Part shown: positions 50,666 to 58,388 of the stretch, in pieces | How positions within the stretch are numbered: position 1 is the stretch's first letter | How the letters are laid out: each line of letters opens with the position of its first letter | Assembly: GCF_035565795.1 (NCBI RefSeq) | Contig: NZ_DATMRV010000200.1 | Location: 1-64,000 of the forward strand | Source of the DNA: Pseudorhodoplanes sp035565795 | GTDB taxonomy: Bacteria; Pseudomonadota; Alphaproteobacteria; Rhizobiales; Xanthobacteraceae | Direction: 5' to 3' | DNA length: 64,000 nt | Made by a program: the position numbers and the translations under genes | Notes under the pieces: model-generated | The model's input: only the letters and a program-made list of their open reading frames with translations | Database searches by the model: none | Told to the model about the DNA's origin: nothing

Positions 50666-52501
50666 TCATCCAAAGTAAACGTTATCGGCTCTAAGCTCGC
50701 CTCTCGCCATAGCGGAGACATAGTTCTTGTGTGCCGCCTCATACCATGACGAGCGCTTTAGCAGTTCTTTGTGCGGGCCGACCGCATCCACCAGACCATC
50801 CTTAAGCACCACGATCTGCGAAGCATGAACGACGGTCGTAAGGCGATGCGCTACGACGATAATCGTGACATCGAGATTGCGCCGGATGCTGTTAAGGGTC
50901 TCTACAAAGCTCATCTCCGACTCGGCATCGAGGCTGCTCGTCGGCTCGTCCAGCACCAGCAGCGCTCCGCGTCGCACAATCGCACGAGCGAGGTCAAGCC
51001 TTTGGCGCTGCCCTCCGGACAGGCGCACCGCGTATTCGCCGAGAGGGCTGTCGAAACCATTCGGCAACGATGTGATGAAATCGTAAGCCCCAGCTAGCCG
51101 CGCCGCCTCAACCACTTCATCCAGAGTAGCATCTTGCTTGCCCAACCGGATATGATCCATCGGGCTGCCATCGAAAATCTGCGGGCTCTGCGGCACGTAG
51201 GCAATCTGTCCGCGCAAGGATCCCAGCCGGTAATCCTCGAGTGGCACGTCGTCGATCAGGATCCGTCCGAAGGTACACTGCCTCAGGCGCGGCAGAAGAT
51301 CGATCAATGTCGATTTCCCCGCACCGGACGGCCCGACGATCGCCGTAAAGGTTCCTGCGGGGAGAAACAGGTTAACATTGCTGAGGGCAAACCGATCCGT
51401 CTGTGGATACTTGTAGCTCACGCTCTGAAACGAAACGCCGCGCTCGATCCGGCTTAGCGGCTTCGTACCAGTGTCGATTTCCCGATCGGTTCGCAACGCC
51501 GAAAGGCGTCGCGAAAGATTTTCAGCGCTTCCGGATGACGAGAGTACGAGCTGATACCCTTTCATCACGTCCCGAGCGACTGGCAGGAGCCGCAGCACCA
51601 CCAACAGAAACAAGGCCAGTTGCTCGCTGCTGACAGAGAATACCTCGACAGCAAGGAAAAGCAGAAGAAACACCATCCCGAGAACGATAGGCTCGACCGC
51701 GACCGAGATGAGGGCAATCAACCGCTCGACATGCATCATCGTGTCGCGCTGGCGAGTGGCATAAGTTCTCATCGCGGCACGTTCGGCCGCTTCGGTTCCG
51801 GACAGGCGAACGAGCCGCACCGACATCAGCCGCTCGATCAAAAATCGACTCATGTCCGTATTGGCTACGGTCGCAGCGCGACCCGCCTCCCCGGTCTGCC
51901 GCCACAACAATCGAACCGGCATCAGGCCGATTGTCATCACGATTGCGCCCACCAATGTCATCTGCCACGAGGTCCAAAGCATCAACGCGCCGTAAATCAC
52001 TGCTAGGACAACGGCATTCGAGATGCTGACGAGGCCGGATAATGTCTGACTGAAGCGCTGCAGTTCCAGAGTTAACCCGTTTACAATCTCGCCTTTGGCC
52101 TCCATTTCCTGTCGGGATACCGAAGCCGCGAGATAGCTGTCGAACATCCGCAACCGCACGCTGCGGATAAAATCCTCGCGAAGCGAGGCGACACTCATGG
52201 TCCGGACATAGCTCAGTGCTTGCCGGAGCAAGAGCAGAATAAAGATGCAAGAAAGAAGAAGCGCCAGCGAGACCCTAACACCCAGGATATCGGCGAATTG
52301 ATGGATCAGCTGCCAGTAACTCTTGTCCGCCAGCGCCGCGAGATTCTTGTGCTGCGAGACGTAGTCGTAGACCGGGACTACCATCAGGACGCCGGCACTT
52401 TCTACCAGCGTGACGAGGATCGACAACACGACGACGAGCGCGAGCCGTCGCAACGACAGCCCCATCGATCGCGCTATTCGCAGAAACTCGATAATCGACA
52501 T
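50666..52501 (-). CDS. ABC exporter, fused membrane and ATPase domains (PglK/MsbA-like)
   Basis: 611 residues. Residues about 18-310 form a six-helix type IV exporter domain. The ATPase half has Walker A G-P-S-G-A-G-K-S-T at 390-398, signature L-S-G-G-Q at 494-498 and Walker B L-L-V-L-D-E-P at 514-520 with catalytic E519. A half-size homodimer of this kind flips lipid-linked oligosaccharides (PglK) or lipid A (MsbA). No Wzx or Wzy gene was seen in the window, so this exporter may move the completed lipid-linked glycan. It is 7 bases upstream of PseB. Confidence 0.92.
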   Translation of the reverse strand: MSIIEFLRIARSMGLSLRRLALVVVLSILVTLVESAGVLMVVPVYDYVSQHKNLAALADKSYWQLIHQFADILGVRVSLALLLSCIFILLLLRQALSYVRTMSVASLREDFIRSVRLRMFDSYLAASVSRQEMEAKGEIVNGLTLELQRFSQTLSGLVSISNAVVLAVIYGALMLWTSWQMTLVGAIVMTIGLMPVRLLWRQTGEAGRAATVANTDMSRFLIERLMSVRLVRLSGTEAAERAAMRTYATRQRDTMMHVERLIALISVAVEPIVLGMVFLLLFLAVEVFSVSSEQLALFLLVVLRLLPVARDVMKGYQLVLSSSGSAENLSRRLSALRTDREIDTGTKPLSRIERGVSFQSVSYKYPQTDRFALSNVNLFLPAGTFTAIVGPSGAGKSTLIDLLPRLRQCTFGRILIDDVPLEDYRLGSLRGQIAYVPQSPQIFDGSPMDHIRLGKQDATLDEVVEAARLAGAYDFITSLPNGFDSPLGEYAVRLSGGQRQRLDLARAIVRRGALLVLDEPTSSLDAESEMSFVETLNSIRRNLDVTIIVVAHRLTTVVHASQIVVLKDGLVDAVGPHKELLKRSSWYEAAHKNYVSAMARGELRADNVYFG

Positions 52502-52552
52502 TGCTTCGATACTAGGCCGGCTGATTTCGGAGACCGATCTGGACGCAAGGCA

Positions 52553-53470
52553 CTACTTAACGACGGCGTTGCGAGCGCCATCCTTGTCAGCGCCGTGCCT
52601 GCCCGCGATCAGATATTGAAACATCGGGTCCAGCCGCTCGGAAAGCGTACCGGTAATGTCACGATATGTCTGCGGCGACATCATATCGGAATAGTCCACT
52701 GCACCACGAAAGTGGAAGTGCGACTTCTCATCTGCCGAAAACTGGAACTCCCGCGCCTTCTGCTTGTCGAGGGAAAAATGATCGACGGCCTCCTGAAGGA
52801 CCGGCCTCGGCAAATCTACGTCAAACAGGTAGCTCACCATTTCGCCAAATCCGCCCACCGGATCCTTGTGCAAATCCTCGTAGTTGAAAACGCGCAGCCT
52901 CACGTGCGGACGGCGCGCGAAATTCGCCCAGGAGTTATAGAACTTCAGACATCGTTCCAATGCGCCTCCATGGACGAATTCCTCGAAACTCCGATCAGAT
53001 CGACGGCTGCGATAATAGCTGAACAACATCGTCGGAATATTCCGCGCGACAATCACCGTTTTCGCCGCATCCAGCCCCCAAAGGGGGGATTCCTTCCACG
53101 AACCGTGCGTATGAAAGCAAAGATCGACATCGAGAGTTGGAAATCTGCGCGATAGCCTTTCCTGGCGGCGAGATCGCGCGTCAGCCGGATAGAAAATGGT
53201 CGCCTTACGCACGCTGTGCAGCAACGTTCCCCCGCTCTCATACTGGATAGAGTATTCGCCGAGAAACTGCTTGTGCAGGGCATAGTTGATGACGTCAGCG
53301 CTCCAGTTCCAGCCCGATTTGGGAAATGTGGCGAAAAGGACGGACTTGCTTTTGTCGCGGAAAACCAGCCGCAGAAATTGCAGATTTCGCGTCCGCATGT
53401 CGGCCTTGTTTGACCTCATGGCCAAATGTCGGGCGAGTGAGATCGGACGCATGTCGAAAATCATTTTCAT
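52553..53470 (-). CDS. PAPS-dependent sulfotransferase-like protein
   Basis: 305 residues from ATG 53468-53470; starts at 53452 and 53524 cannot be excluded, and none has a strong Shine-Dalgarno. The 5'-phosphosulfate loop is F-P-K-S-G-W-N-W (residues 49-56), and the 3'-phosphate-binding strand is V-I-V-A-R-N-I-P with S-Y-Y-R-S near 150-165. The enzyme would move sulfate from PAPS to a hydroxyl or amino group, here presumably of the glycan. It is separated from the ABC exporter by 51 bases. The sulfate donor enzymes (CysD, CysN, CysC) are not in the window. Confidence 0.78.
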   Translation of the reverse strand: MKMIFDMRPISLARHLAMRSNKADMRTRNLQFLRLVFRDKSKSVLFATFPKSGWNWSADVINYALHKQFLGEYSIQYESGGTLLHSVRKATIFYPADARSRRQERLSRRFPTLDVDLCFHTHGSWKESPLWGLDAAKTVIVARNIPTMLFSYYRSRRSDRSFEEFVHGGALERCLKFYNSWANFARRPHVRLRVFNYEDLHKDPVGGFGEMVSYLFDVDLPRPVLQEAVDHFSLDKQKAREFQFSADEKSHFHFRGAVDYSDMMSPQTYRDITGTLSERLDPMFQYLIAGRHGADKDGARNAVVK

Positions 53471-53557
53471 CTGCACCGATTGAAGTTCTTGCTCATTGCT
53501 ACCGCACGACGGGTGAATCATCACCCGCCGGCACGTACAGGAAGCGACGACAGATTG

Positions 53558-54070
53558 TTAAGCCGCCGCTATCGAAGCCGAGTCGAGCATCACGCGCGTT
53601 TCGCGGCCCAGGAATTCGAGAAGCACCGCCACCCGCTCGTCGTCGGACATCCCGTCGAACAATCCCGCACGGCCAGCAAACACACCGTCGAGCACCTGCA
53701 CCGGCGCTCCCATCGGCAACGGAACCCGATCGATGATCCGAACAAGCCCCTTCACCTCGGAACGTCTCAGATCCGCGATAAAGCGATCGGGCAGCGGAAC
53801 AGGCACGCCATCCCGGCAAAGCAGCTCAACCACCCCAATCGTTGACCGGATCGAACGCCATTGCTGGCGCAATGGATCGAATTTCACGAATGCATAGCAA
53901 GGAAACAGAGGCGCGCAAATCAGCTCGACTTTTCGAGCGTGACTCCGCCGCTTCTGATAACGGGGCAAGTAGACCTCAAAGCCTTGGCGCGACAGGTGCC
54001 TCTGCGCGTCGAATTCGCGGCGAGAATGGGTCCGCACGACATGCCATTGTGAAGCGAAGACATCGTTCAC
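53558..54070 (-). CDS. NusG/RfaH-family transcription elongation factor
   Basis: 170 residues, GTG start overlapping the regulator stop (GTGA). The NGN domain opens with Q-W-H-V-V-R-T-H-S-R-R-E (residues 8-19), then G-F-E-V-Y-L-P-R-Y near 30 and F-P-C-Y-A-F-V-K-F near 55. A KOW region follows near 118-160 with G-V-F-A-G-R-A-G. Specialised NusG paralogues such as RfaH and LoaP act on their own long polysaccharide operons by antitermination. Second place in a 20-kb operon fits this. No ops-like or hairpin leader element was identified. Confidence 0.88.
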   Translation of the reverse strand: MNDVFASQWHVVRTHSRREFDAQRHLSRQGFEVYLPRYQKRRSHARKVELICAPLFPCYAFVKFDPLRQQWRSIRSTIGVVELLCRDGVPVPLPDRFIADLRRSEVKGLVRIIDRVPLPMGAPVQVLDGVFAGRAGLFDGMSDDERVAVLLEFLGRETRVMLDSASIAAA

Positions 54071-54699
54071 GCTGCAGCTCCGCGTGAAACCATCTTCGAC
54101 AGCAACAATTCGGGCGCATAAACGCGATCACTACCGAACTTTTTCACGGCTGTCCGATAAATCTCTCGCGTCTTGCTCAGATCGGTTACAACCACTGCCT
54201 CCACATCGGATAATTCGTCCAGCGAACGAACCACGGGAATGCCGCCGAATTCGGTCGCTTCGAGCAAAGGATCGACAACGAGCACAATGGCGACATCGTG
54301 CTCAGGCGCACAAAGTCGGGCAATTTCGGCAAGATCGGTAGCCCCAATCAACGCCACTCGACGCCAGCCCCGCGTTCGGATTTCCGCAAGGACCGATGCG
54401 CAATCCGCACGGGCGCGCCTGAAGAAGGCGAGCGAATGCGAGAGGTAACTGACGGTCAGGCGGGATTTTTCAGCAAAGCCACGCGGCGTGAGGTAGTATT
54501 TATAACGCTTTGCGGGTGCCTGCTTAAACTTGATCAGTCCCTTGTTGACGCACTTTTTCAGATATGCGTTGACGAGGCCGAGCGCGACGCCCATTTCGGT
54601 CGCGAGATGGCGTTGCGACTGAAGGCCATTGGCTTCGACGCTTTCGAGCAAGCGCAGAACCACGCGATCGGCATTTTCGTGACGCTGAGCGGTTTTCAT
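54067..54699 (-). CDS. winged-helix regulator fused to a Rossmann-like sensor domain
   Basis: 210 residues, with AGGAAAGG ahead of the ATG. Residues about 10-90 form a MarR/ArsR-like winged helix: Q-S-Q-R-H-L-A-T-E-M-G-V-A near 27 (HTH) and Y-Y-L-T-P-R-G-F near 68 (wing). From about 105 the text switches to a Rossmann-like unit, W-R-R-V-A-L-I-G-A-T-D-L-A-E-I near 112 and A-V-V-V-T-D-L near 168. This resembles the sugar-nucleotide-binding N-domain of PglD-type proteins and CoA-binding domains. The protein is first in the operon and divergent from asnB, with two palindromes between them. Autoregulation with nucleotide-sugar sensing is a reasoned guess. Confidence 0.82.
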   Translation of the reverse strand: MKTAQRHENADRVVLRLLESVEANGLQSQRHLATEMGVALGLVNAYLKKCVNKGLIKFKQAPAKRYKYYLTPRGFAEKSRLTVSYLSHSLAFFRRARADCASVLAEIRTRGWRRVALIGATDLAEIARLCAPEHDVAIVLVVDPLLEATEFGGIPVVRSLDELSDVEAVVVTDLSKTREIYRTAVKKFGSDRVYAPELLLSKMVSRGAAA

Positions 54700-54717
54700 G
54701 CCTTTCCTCTTGCCATG

Positions 54718-54746
54718 ACTTAGAGCGTTCAGTAATTGAACGTCAA
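54718..54746 (-). promoter_or_regulatory. candidate promoter for the nonulosonate operon
   Basis: On the reverse strand TTGACG (54746-54741) is followed after 17 bases by CTAAGT (54723-54718). A start point near 54711 would leave room for the AGGAAAGG ribosome site before the ATG at 54699. The first palindrome (54727-54741) fills the spacer, a classical repressor position. Confidence 0.4.
54727..54741. promoter_or_regulatory. operator-like palindrome 1
   Basis: GTTCA-GTAAT-TGAAC, a perfect 5-5-5 palindrome with one further complementary pair outside (C54726 and G54742). It lies between the winged-helix regulator and asnB and overlaps the candidate promoters of both. Confidence 0.6.
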
Positions 54747-54764
54747 GCCCCTTACGTTCACAAT
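54736..54764 (+). promoter_or_regulatory. candidate promoter for asnB
   Basis: TTGAAC (54736-54741), 17 bases, then CACAAT (54759-54764), giving a start near 54771 and a 25-base leader. Palindrome 1 covers the -35 and palindrome 2 covers the -10, so a shared repressor could shut both directions. Confidence 0.4.
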
Positions 54765-54770
54765 TTGAAC
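54756..54770. promoter_or_regulatory. operator-like palindrome 2
   Basis: GTTCA-CAATT-TGAAC, with the same arms and spacer length as palindrome 1. The two centres are 29 bases apart, close to three helical turns, which would place two dimers on one face of the DNA. Confidence 0.6.
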
Positions 54771-54795
54771 ACTTTCACCTAGGACGTGATCCGTC

Positions 54796-56718
54796 ATGTG
54801 CGGCATCGTCGGACTTTTCACACTCGACGAAGGCCCCCGCTCCAGCCTGGTGGCTGTGACCACCATGATGGCCGACACCATGCCACATCGCGGACCTGAC
54901 GGTCATGGGGCCTGGGGCGATCCGGAGGCCGGCATCGGTCTCGGCCATCGCCGGCTCGCCATCGTTGATTTATCCGATACCGGCAAACAGCCGATGCATT
55001 CGGCGGATGGCCGCTACGTCATCACCTACAATGGTGAAGTCTATAACTTCCAGGATTTGCGTAGCGAACTATCTGCGCGAGGCCACGTGTTTCGGGGCAC
55101 ATCCGACACCGAAGTGATGCTCGCCGCCTTCGCGCAATGGGGCGTGAATGAAGCAGTGAAGCGCTTCGTCGGGATGTTCGCTTTCGCACTGTTCGACCGG
55201 CGGGAACGCAAACTTCATCTCGTTCGCGATCGTCTCGGCGTAAAGCCGCTTTACTGGACCGATTGCGACGGCACGATCCTGTTCGGTTCGGAATTGCGCG
55301 CGCTTCGTGCGCATCCGGAATTTCGGGGCGAAATTGATCGCGACGCGATGGCGGCGATTGTTGCCTACAGCTATATCCCTGCGCCGGCGACCGCTTACAA
55401 AAGCGTGTTCAAGTTGCCCGCCGGATCCATTCTCACTTTTGAGAAAGGCCACGCGCCGGAGCTCACCCACTATTGGCGCATCGAAGATGTCGCGTCATCG
55501 AGCGGCCAAAGAATGCTCAGCGCAGATGACGCTGCCGACGCATTGGATGCATTGCTGCATGATGCAATCCGTCGGCGCATGATCGCGGATGTCCCGGTCG
55601 GCGCATTTCTGTCCGGCGGGATCGATTCGTCGACGGTCGTTGCCATCATGCAGGCGGAGACGAGCCGTCCGGTGCGGTCGTTTACTGTCGGGTTCAGCGA
55701 TGCCACTCACGACGAGTCGGCCATCGCGCGACAGGTCGCACAACATCTTGGCACCGATCACACCGAAATTCGCCTCGAGGACAAGGACGCGCTCGAGTTG
55801 GTGCCGTCCATTCCGGACTGGTTCGACGAACCGTTCGGCGATTCGTCGCAACTCCCGACCTATCTGGTATCGAGGGCCACTCGCCAGCATGTCACCGTGG
55901 CCCTGTCCGGCGATGGCGGCGACGAACTATTTGCGGGCTATCCGAAATATCGCTGGCTGGAGCGGCTCTGGCGCAGCGCTGGCGCCCTGCCACGGCCGTT
56001 GCGCGCCACCGCAGGTCAGTTGCTGGGCGCATTACCGGAGCGCATGTTGCAGCCGGCCGCACGCACCATCCTGGATGCCGCTCGCGCCGACCGCGTGGGG
56101 GAAAAGGCGCGCCGGCTCGCTCTTGCCCTGCGTGCGCAACACATCGATGGCGCAGCACTAGCGCTGGCGCGCGTCGGCTTCGATCAGAACCTGGTCAACG
56201 GAACGACGCGTGGCTACCGGTTGCATTCGCTTCCAGGCCTTCCGGAAGGCCTAGATTACATCTCGCGTATGCAGGCCATCGATATTGCCACCTATCTGCC
56301 GGACGACATCCTGACGAAGGTTGATCGCTGCTCGATGGCGGTGTCACTCGAGTCGCGGGAGCCTTTGCTCGATCATCGGTTGATCGAATTTGTCTGGTCG
56401 CTGCCGCCGGCAATCCGACAAGGCAACCGGCCGAAGGGCCTCCTCCGCGCCGTACTCTCTCGCTATGTGCCATCCGAGTGGATGGATCGGCCCAAGCGCG
56501 GTTTTTCCATCCCTCTGGCGAACTGGTTGCGTGGCCCGTTGCGCGATTGGGCATCGACACTACTCGCCCCCGCACGAGTGCGGCAGGAGGCGTTGTTTGA
56601 TCCGGCGGCAATCGACCGGCTCTGGCAGCGGCATCTCTCCGGCGCGGAGAACCATGCTACAGGTCTCTGGAACGTGTTGATGGTCAGGGCGTGGATGGAA
56701 CGGTGGCATAAGACATGA
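54796..56718 (+). CDS. asnB: asparagine synthase (glutamine-hydrolysing)
   Basis: 640 residues. Cys2 of M-C-G-I-V-G is the glutaminase nucleophile, with the following R-G-P-D-G (near residue 34) and Y-N-G-E-V-Y-N motifs intact. The synthetase half has the pyrophosphatase loop F-L-S-G-G-I-D-S-S near 270. Full-length and apparently active, unlike its relative at 39648-41327. In surface-polysaccharide and exosortase-type clusters such enzymes often amidate a sugar acid rather than make free asparagine; both are possible. Its stop overlaps the next methyltransferase (ATGA). Control comes from the region shared with the nonulosonate operon. Confidence 0.93.
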   Translation: MCGIVGLFTLDEGPRSSLVAVTTMMADTMPHRGPDGHGAWGDPEAGIGLGHRRLAIVDLSDTGKQPMHSADGRYVITYNGEVYNFQDLRSELSARGHVFRGTSDTEVMLAAFAQWGVNEAVKRFVGMFAFALFDRRERKLHLVRDRLGVKPLYWTDCDGTILFGSELRALRAHPEFRGEIDRDAMAAIVAYSYIPAPATAYKSVFKLPAGSILTFEKGHAPELTHYWRIEDVASSSGQRMLSADDAADALDALLHDAIRRRMIADVPVGAFLSGGIDSSTVVAIMQAETSRPVRSFTVGFSDATHDESAIARQVAQHLGTDHTEIRLEDKDALELVPSIPDWFDEPFGDSSQLPTYLVSRATRQHVTVALSGDGGDELFAGYPKYRWLERLWRSAGALPRPLRATAGQLLGALPERMLQPAARTILDAARADRVGEKARRLALALRAQHIDGAALALARVGFDQNLVNGTTRGYRLHSLPGLPEGLDYISRMQAIDIATYLPDDILTKVDRCSMAVSLESREPLLDHRLIEFVWSLPPAIRQGNRPKGLLRAVLSRYVPSEWMDRPKRGFSIPLANWLRGPLRDWASTLLAPARVRQEALFDPAAIDRLWQRHLSGAENHATGLWNVLMVRAWMERWHKT

Positions 56719-57569
56719 ACCGGACAGCGAATCCCATCAACGTCGATGAAAAGGTCGCTCGCGGTTTCGGCGACGAATGGTCGACCTTCCGCCAGGGCGA
56801 GGATGACCTCACGCCGGAACAGCGGCAGTCTATTTTTGAAAACTACTTCGCGGTGTTTCCGTGGGGATCCCTCCCGAAAGACGGCGGCGTCGGCATCGAC
56901 GTCGGCTGCGGCAGCGGTCGCTGGTCGATGGGCGTAGCGCCCCGCGTCAGCCATCTGCATGCGCTCGATGCAAGCGCCGATGCCCTCGCGGTGGCACGCC
57001 AGAATCTCGCGCCCTTTCGCAATGTGACCTTCCATCACGCGAGCGTCGGCAATATCCCCTTGCCCGATCGGTCCCTCGACTTCGCGTTCTCGCTGGGTGT
57101 GCTCCACCACGTTCCCGATACCCAGGCCGCGATCAACGCGATCGCAGCCAAGCTCAAGCCGGGCGCACCGTTCCTGATCTATCTCTACTATGCCTTCGAC
57201 AATCGTCCCGCCTGGTTCCGTGGCGTCTGGGCAATCAGCGACGTCGTCCGCAAGGTCGTCTCGCGCATGCCGCATGCGGCGCGCTTCGCCATCAGCCAGG
57301 CTATCGCGGCGTTCGTCTATTGGCCGCTGACGCGCCTGGCGCTGATCGCTGAGCGGCTCGGAAAAAACCCGAATGCAATCCCGCTGTCGTGGTATCGCGA
57401 CAAGTCCTTCTACGTGATGCGGACCGATGCATACGACCGCTTCTGCACGCGGCTCGAACAGCGTTTCACGCGAGTCCAAATCTCCAACATGCTGACCAAA
57501 GCCGGATTTCACGACATCGCGTTTTCAGAACGCGAGCCCTTCTGGTGCGCGGTTGGATTAAAGAAATAG
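56715..57569 (+). CDS. SAM-dependent methyltransferase
   Basis: 284 residues, ATGA overlap with asnB. G-I-D-V-G-C-G-S-G-R-W-S near residue 56 is motif I, L-D-A-S-A-D-A-L-A near 80, then F-A-F-S-L-G-V-L-H-H-V near 117 and L-K-P-G-A near 147. The C-terminal half contains a hydrophobic, arginine-rich stretch near 200 that may associate with the membrane. It belongs to the UbiE-like broad group frequent in O-antigen loci. The acceptor is unknown. It ends the asnB unit, 7 bases before a convergent lipoprotein gene. Confidence 0.83.
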   Translation: MNRTANPINVDEKVARGFGDEWSTFRQGEDDLTPEQRQSIFENYFAVFPWGSLPKDGGVGIDVGCGSGRWSMGVAPRVSHLHALDASADALAVARQNLAPFRNVTFHHASVGNIPLPDRSLDFAFSLGVLHHVPDTQAAINAIAAKLKPGAPFLIYLYYAFDNRPAWFRGVWAISDVVRKVVSRMPHAARFAISQAIAAFVYWPLTRLALIAERLGKNPNAIPLSWYRDKSFYVMRTDAYDRFCTRLEQRFTRVQISNMLTKAGFHDIAFSEREPFWCAVGLKK

Positions 57570-57586
57570 CGCGCGTTTAACGCGCG
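57570..57586. terminator. GC stem-loop between convergent genes
   Basis: CGCGCG (57570-57575) pairs with CGCGCG (57581-57586) around TTTAA, at the junction of the methyltransferase and lipoprotein stops. It could serve both directions, but no T-tract follows. Confidence 0.35.
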
Positions 57587-58056
57587 GGCTGCTGCGCCGC
57601 CGCCGATACGCCGGCGCCGTCCGACTCGAACCCGACGAACGGATCAAGCCCGTGCTGACGGCATTGCGCCAGCACGCTTCCGACGTCGATGCGATCCCTG
57701 GAAAGTTCGATCAGCCTTGCCTGCCGGGCCAGACCGTCTCGCGTTTCGATGACGGCGATAAACGGCCGATACCCGACCCACGCGCCGGAATCGACCTGGG
57801 CGTTCAACTGGCCGCAATAATACTCGGTCTCGGCAGGAGATTTCGGAAACTTCGTCCAGCGGAATTCCGCGAAGGCAGGGTTCGGCAGCGTCGCAACCAC
57901 GCCCTGCCGCACGACCGCCTTTTCGGCTTCACTGAAGCGGCGCAGGTCCTCGGTGGGATAGCGCGCAGGGATAGCCGTCGCCGGAACCAGAGGGTTCTCA
58001 CGAAGGCAGCCTGTGCAGCACAACGCTACGGTGGCGAGCGCAAGGAACTTCTTCAT
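57577..58056 (-). CDS. small lipoprotein of unknown function
   Basis: 159 residues from ATG 58054-58056; sixteen extra in-frame codons upstream are not signal-like. The N-terminus M-K-K-F-L-A-L-A-T-V-A-L ends in a lipobox-like C-C-T-G-C with C17 the probable acylated residue. The mature part includes E-Y-Y-C-G-Q-L-N-A-Q (with a Cys near 97), an F-R-W-T-K-F-P segment near 80 and a C-terminal stretch with one more Cys, so a disulfide is possible. I do not recognise the family; it looks like a Hyphomicrobiales-type outer-membrane or periplasmic lipoprotein. Confidence 0.75.
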   Translation of the reverse strand: MKKFLALATVALCCTGCLRENPLVPATAIPARYPTEDLRRFSEAEKAVVRQGVVATLPNPAFAEFRWTKFPKSPAETEYYCGQLNAQVDSGAWVGYRPFIAVIETRDGLARQARLIELSRDRIDVGSVLAQCRQHGLDPFVGFESDGAGVSAAAQQPAR

Positions 58057-58388
58057 CACAGCGGGTGCGCGAAAGGACGTGGCGTGAAAAGGTTCGATTC
58101 CCAAAGCAACGCAAACAGCCTAACGAGCGCCGGAGCCCTTGGCGACATCGTGGCCTGCCCGGGCCGGAGACTTTGACCGAACGTGTCATATTAGTCACAA
58201 AACATGCATCACATTGAAAAATAAAGATATTTTATCCCGCTCTGCCCGTGACGGCTGCAGGGCTGGAGTTGTCCCCGTGCCCCGGAATTTACGTTTTACC
58301 CCGAGGTTATCGTCGGCTAATTGAAGGCGTTTCGTTGACAAGGTCCGGCCTTGGCTCGCGGCGCCGATTCTTTGGAAAGTTTCAATTC
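58057..58388. other. intergenic region upstream of kdsD/kpsF
   Basis: About 330 bases between the divergent lipoprotein gene and the isomerase gene. The right half contains an A/T-rich block (58180-58240) unusual for this GC-rich DNA, with an ATAAA-GATAT-TTTAT palindrome at 58221-58235, and a TTGACA at 58335-58340 that could be a -35. No -10 match with good spacing was found. Nothing coding is convincing. Confidence 0.45.

Noticed and set aside
56463..57512. A 349-codon minus-strand frame opposite the methyltransferase
   Set aside because: Shadow frame with no motif, fully overlapping a recognised gene and asnB's end.
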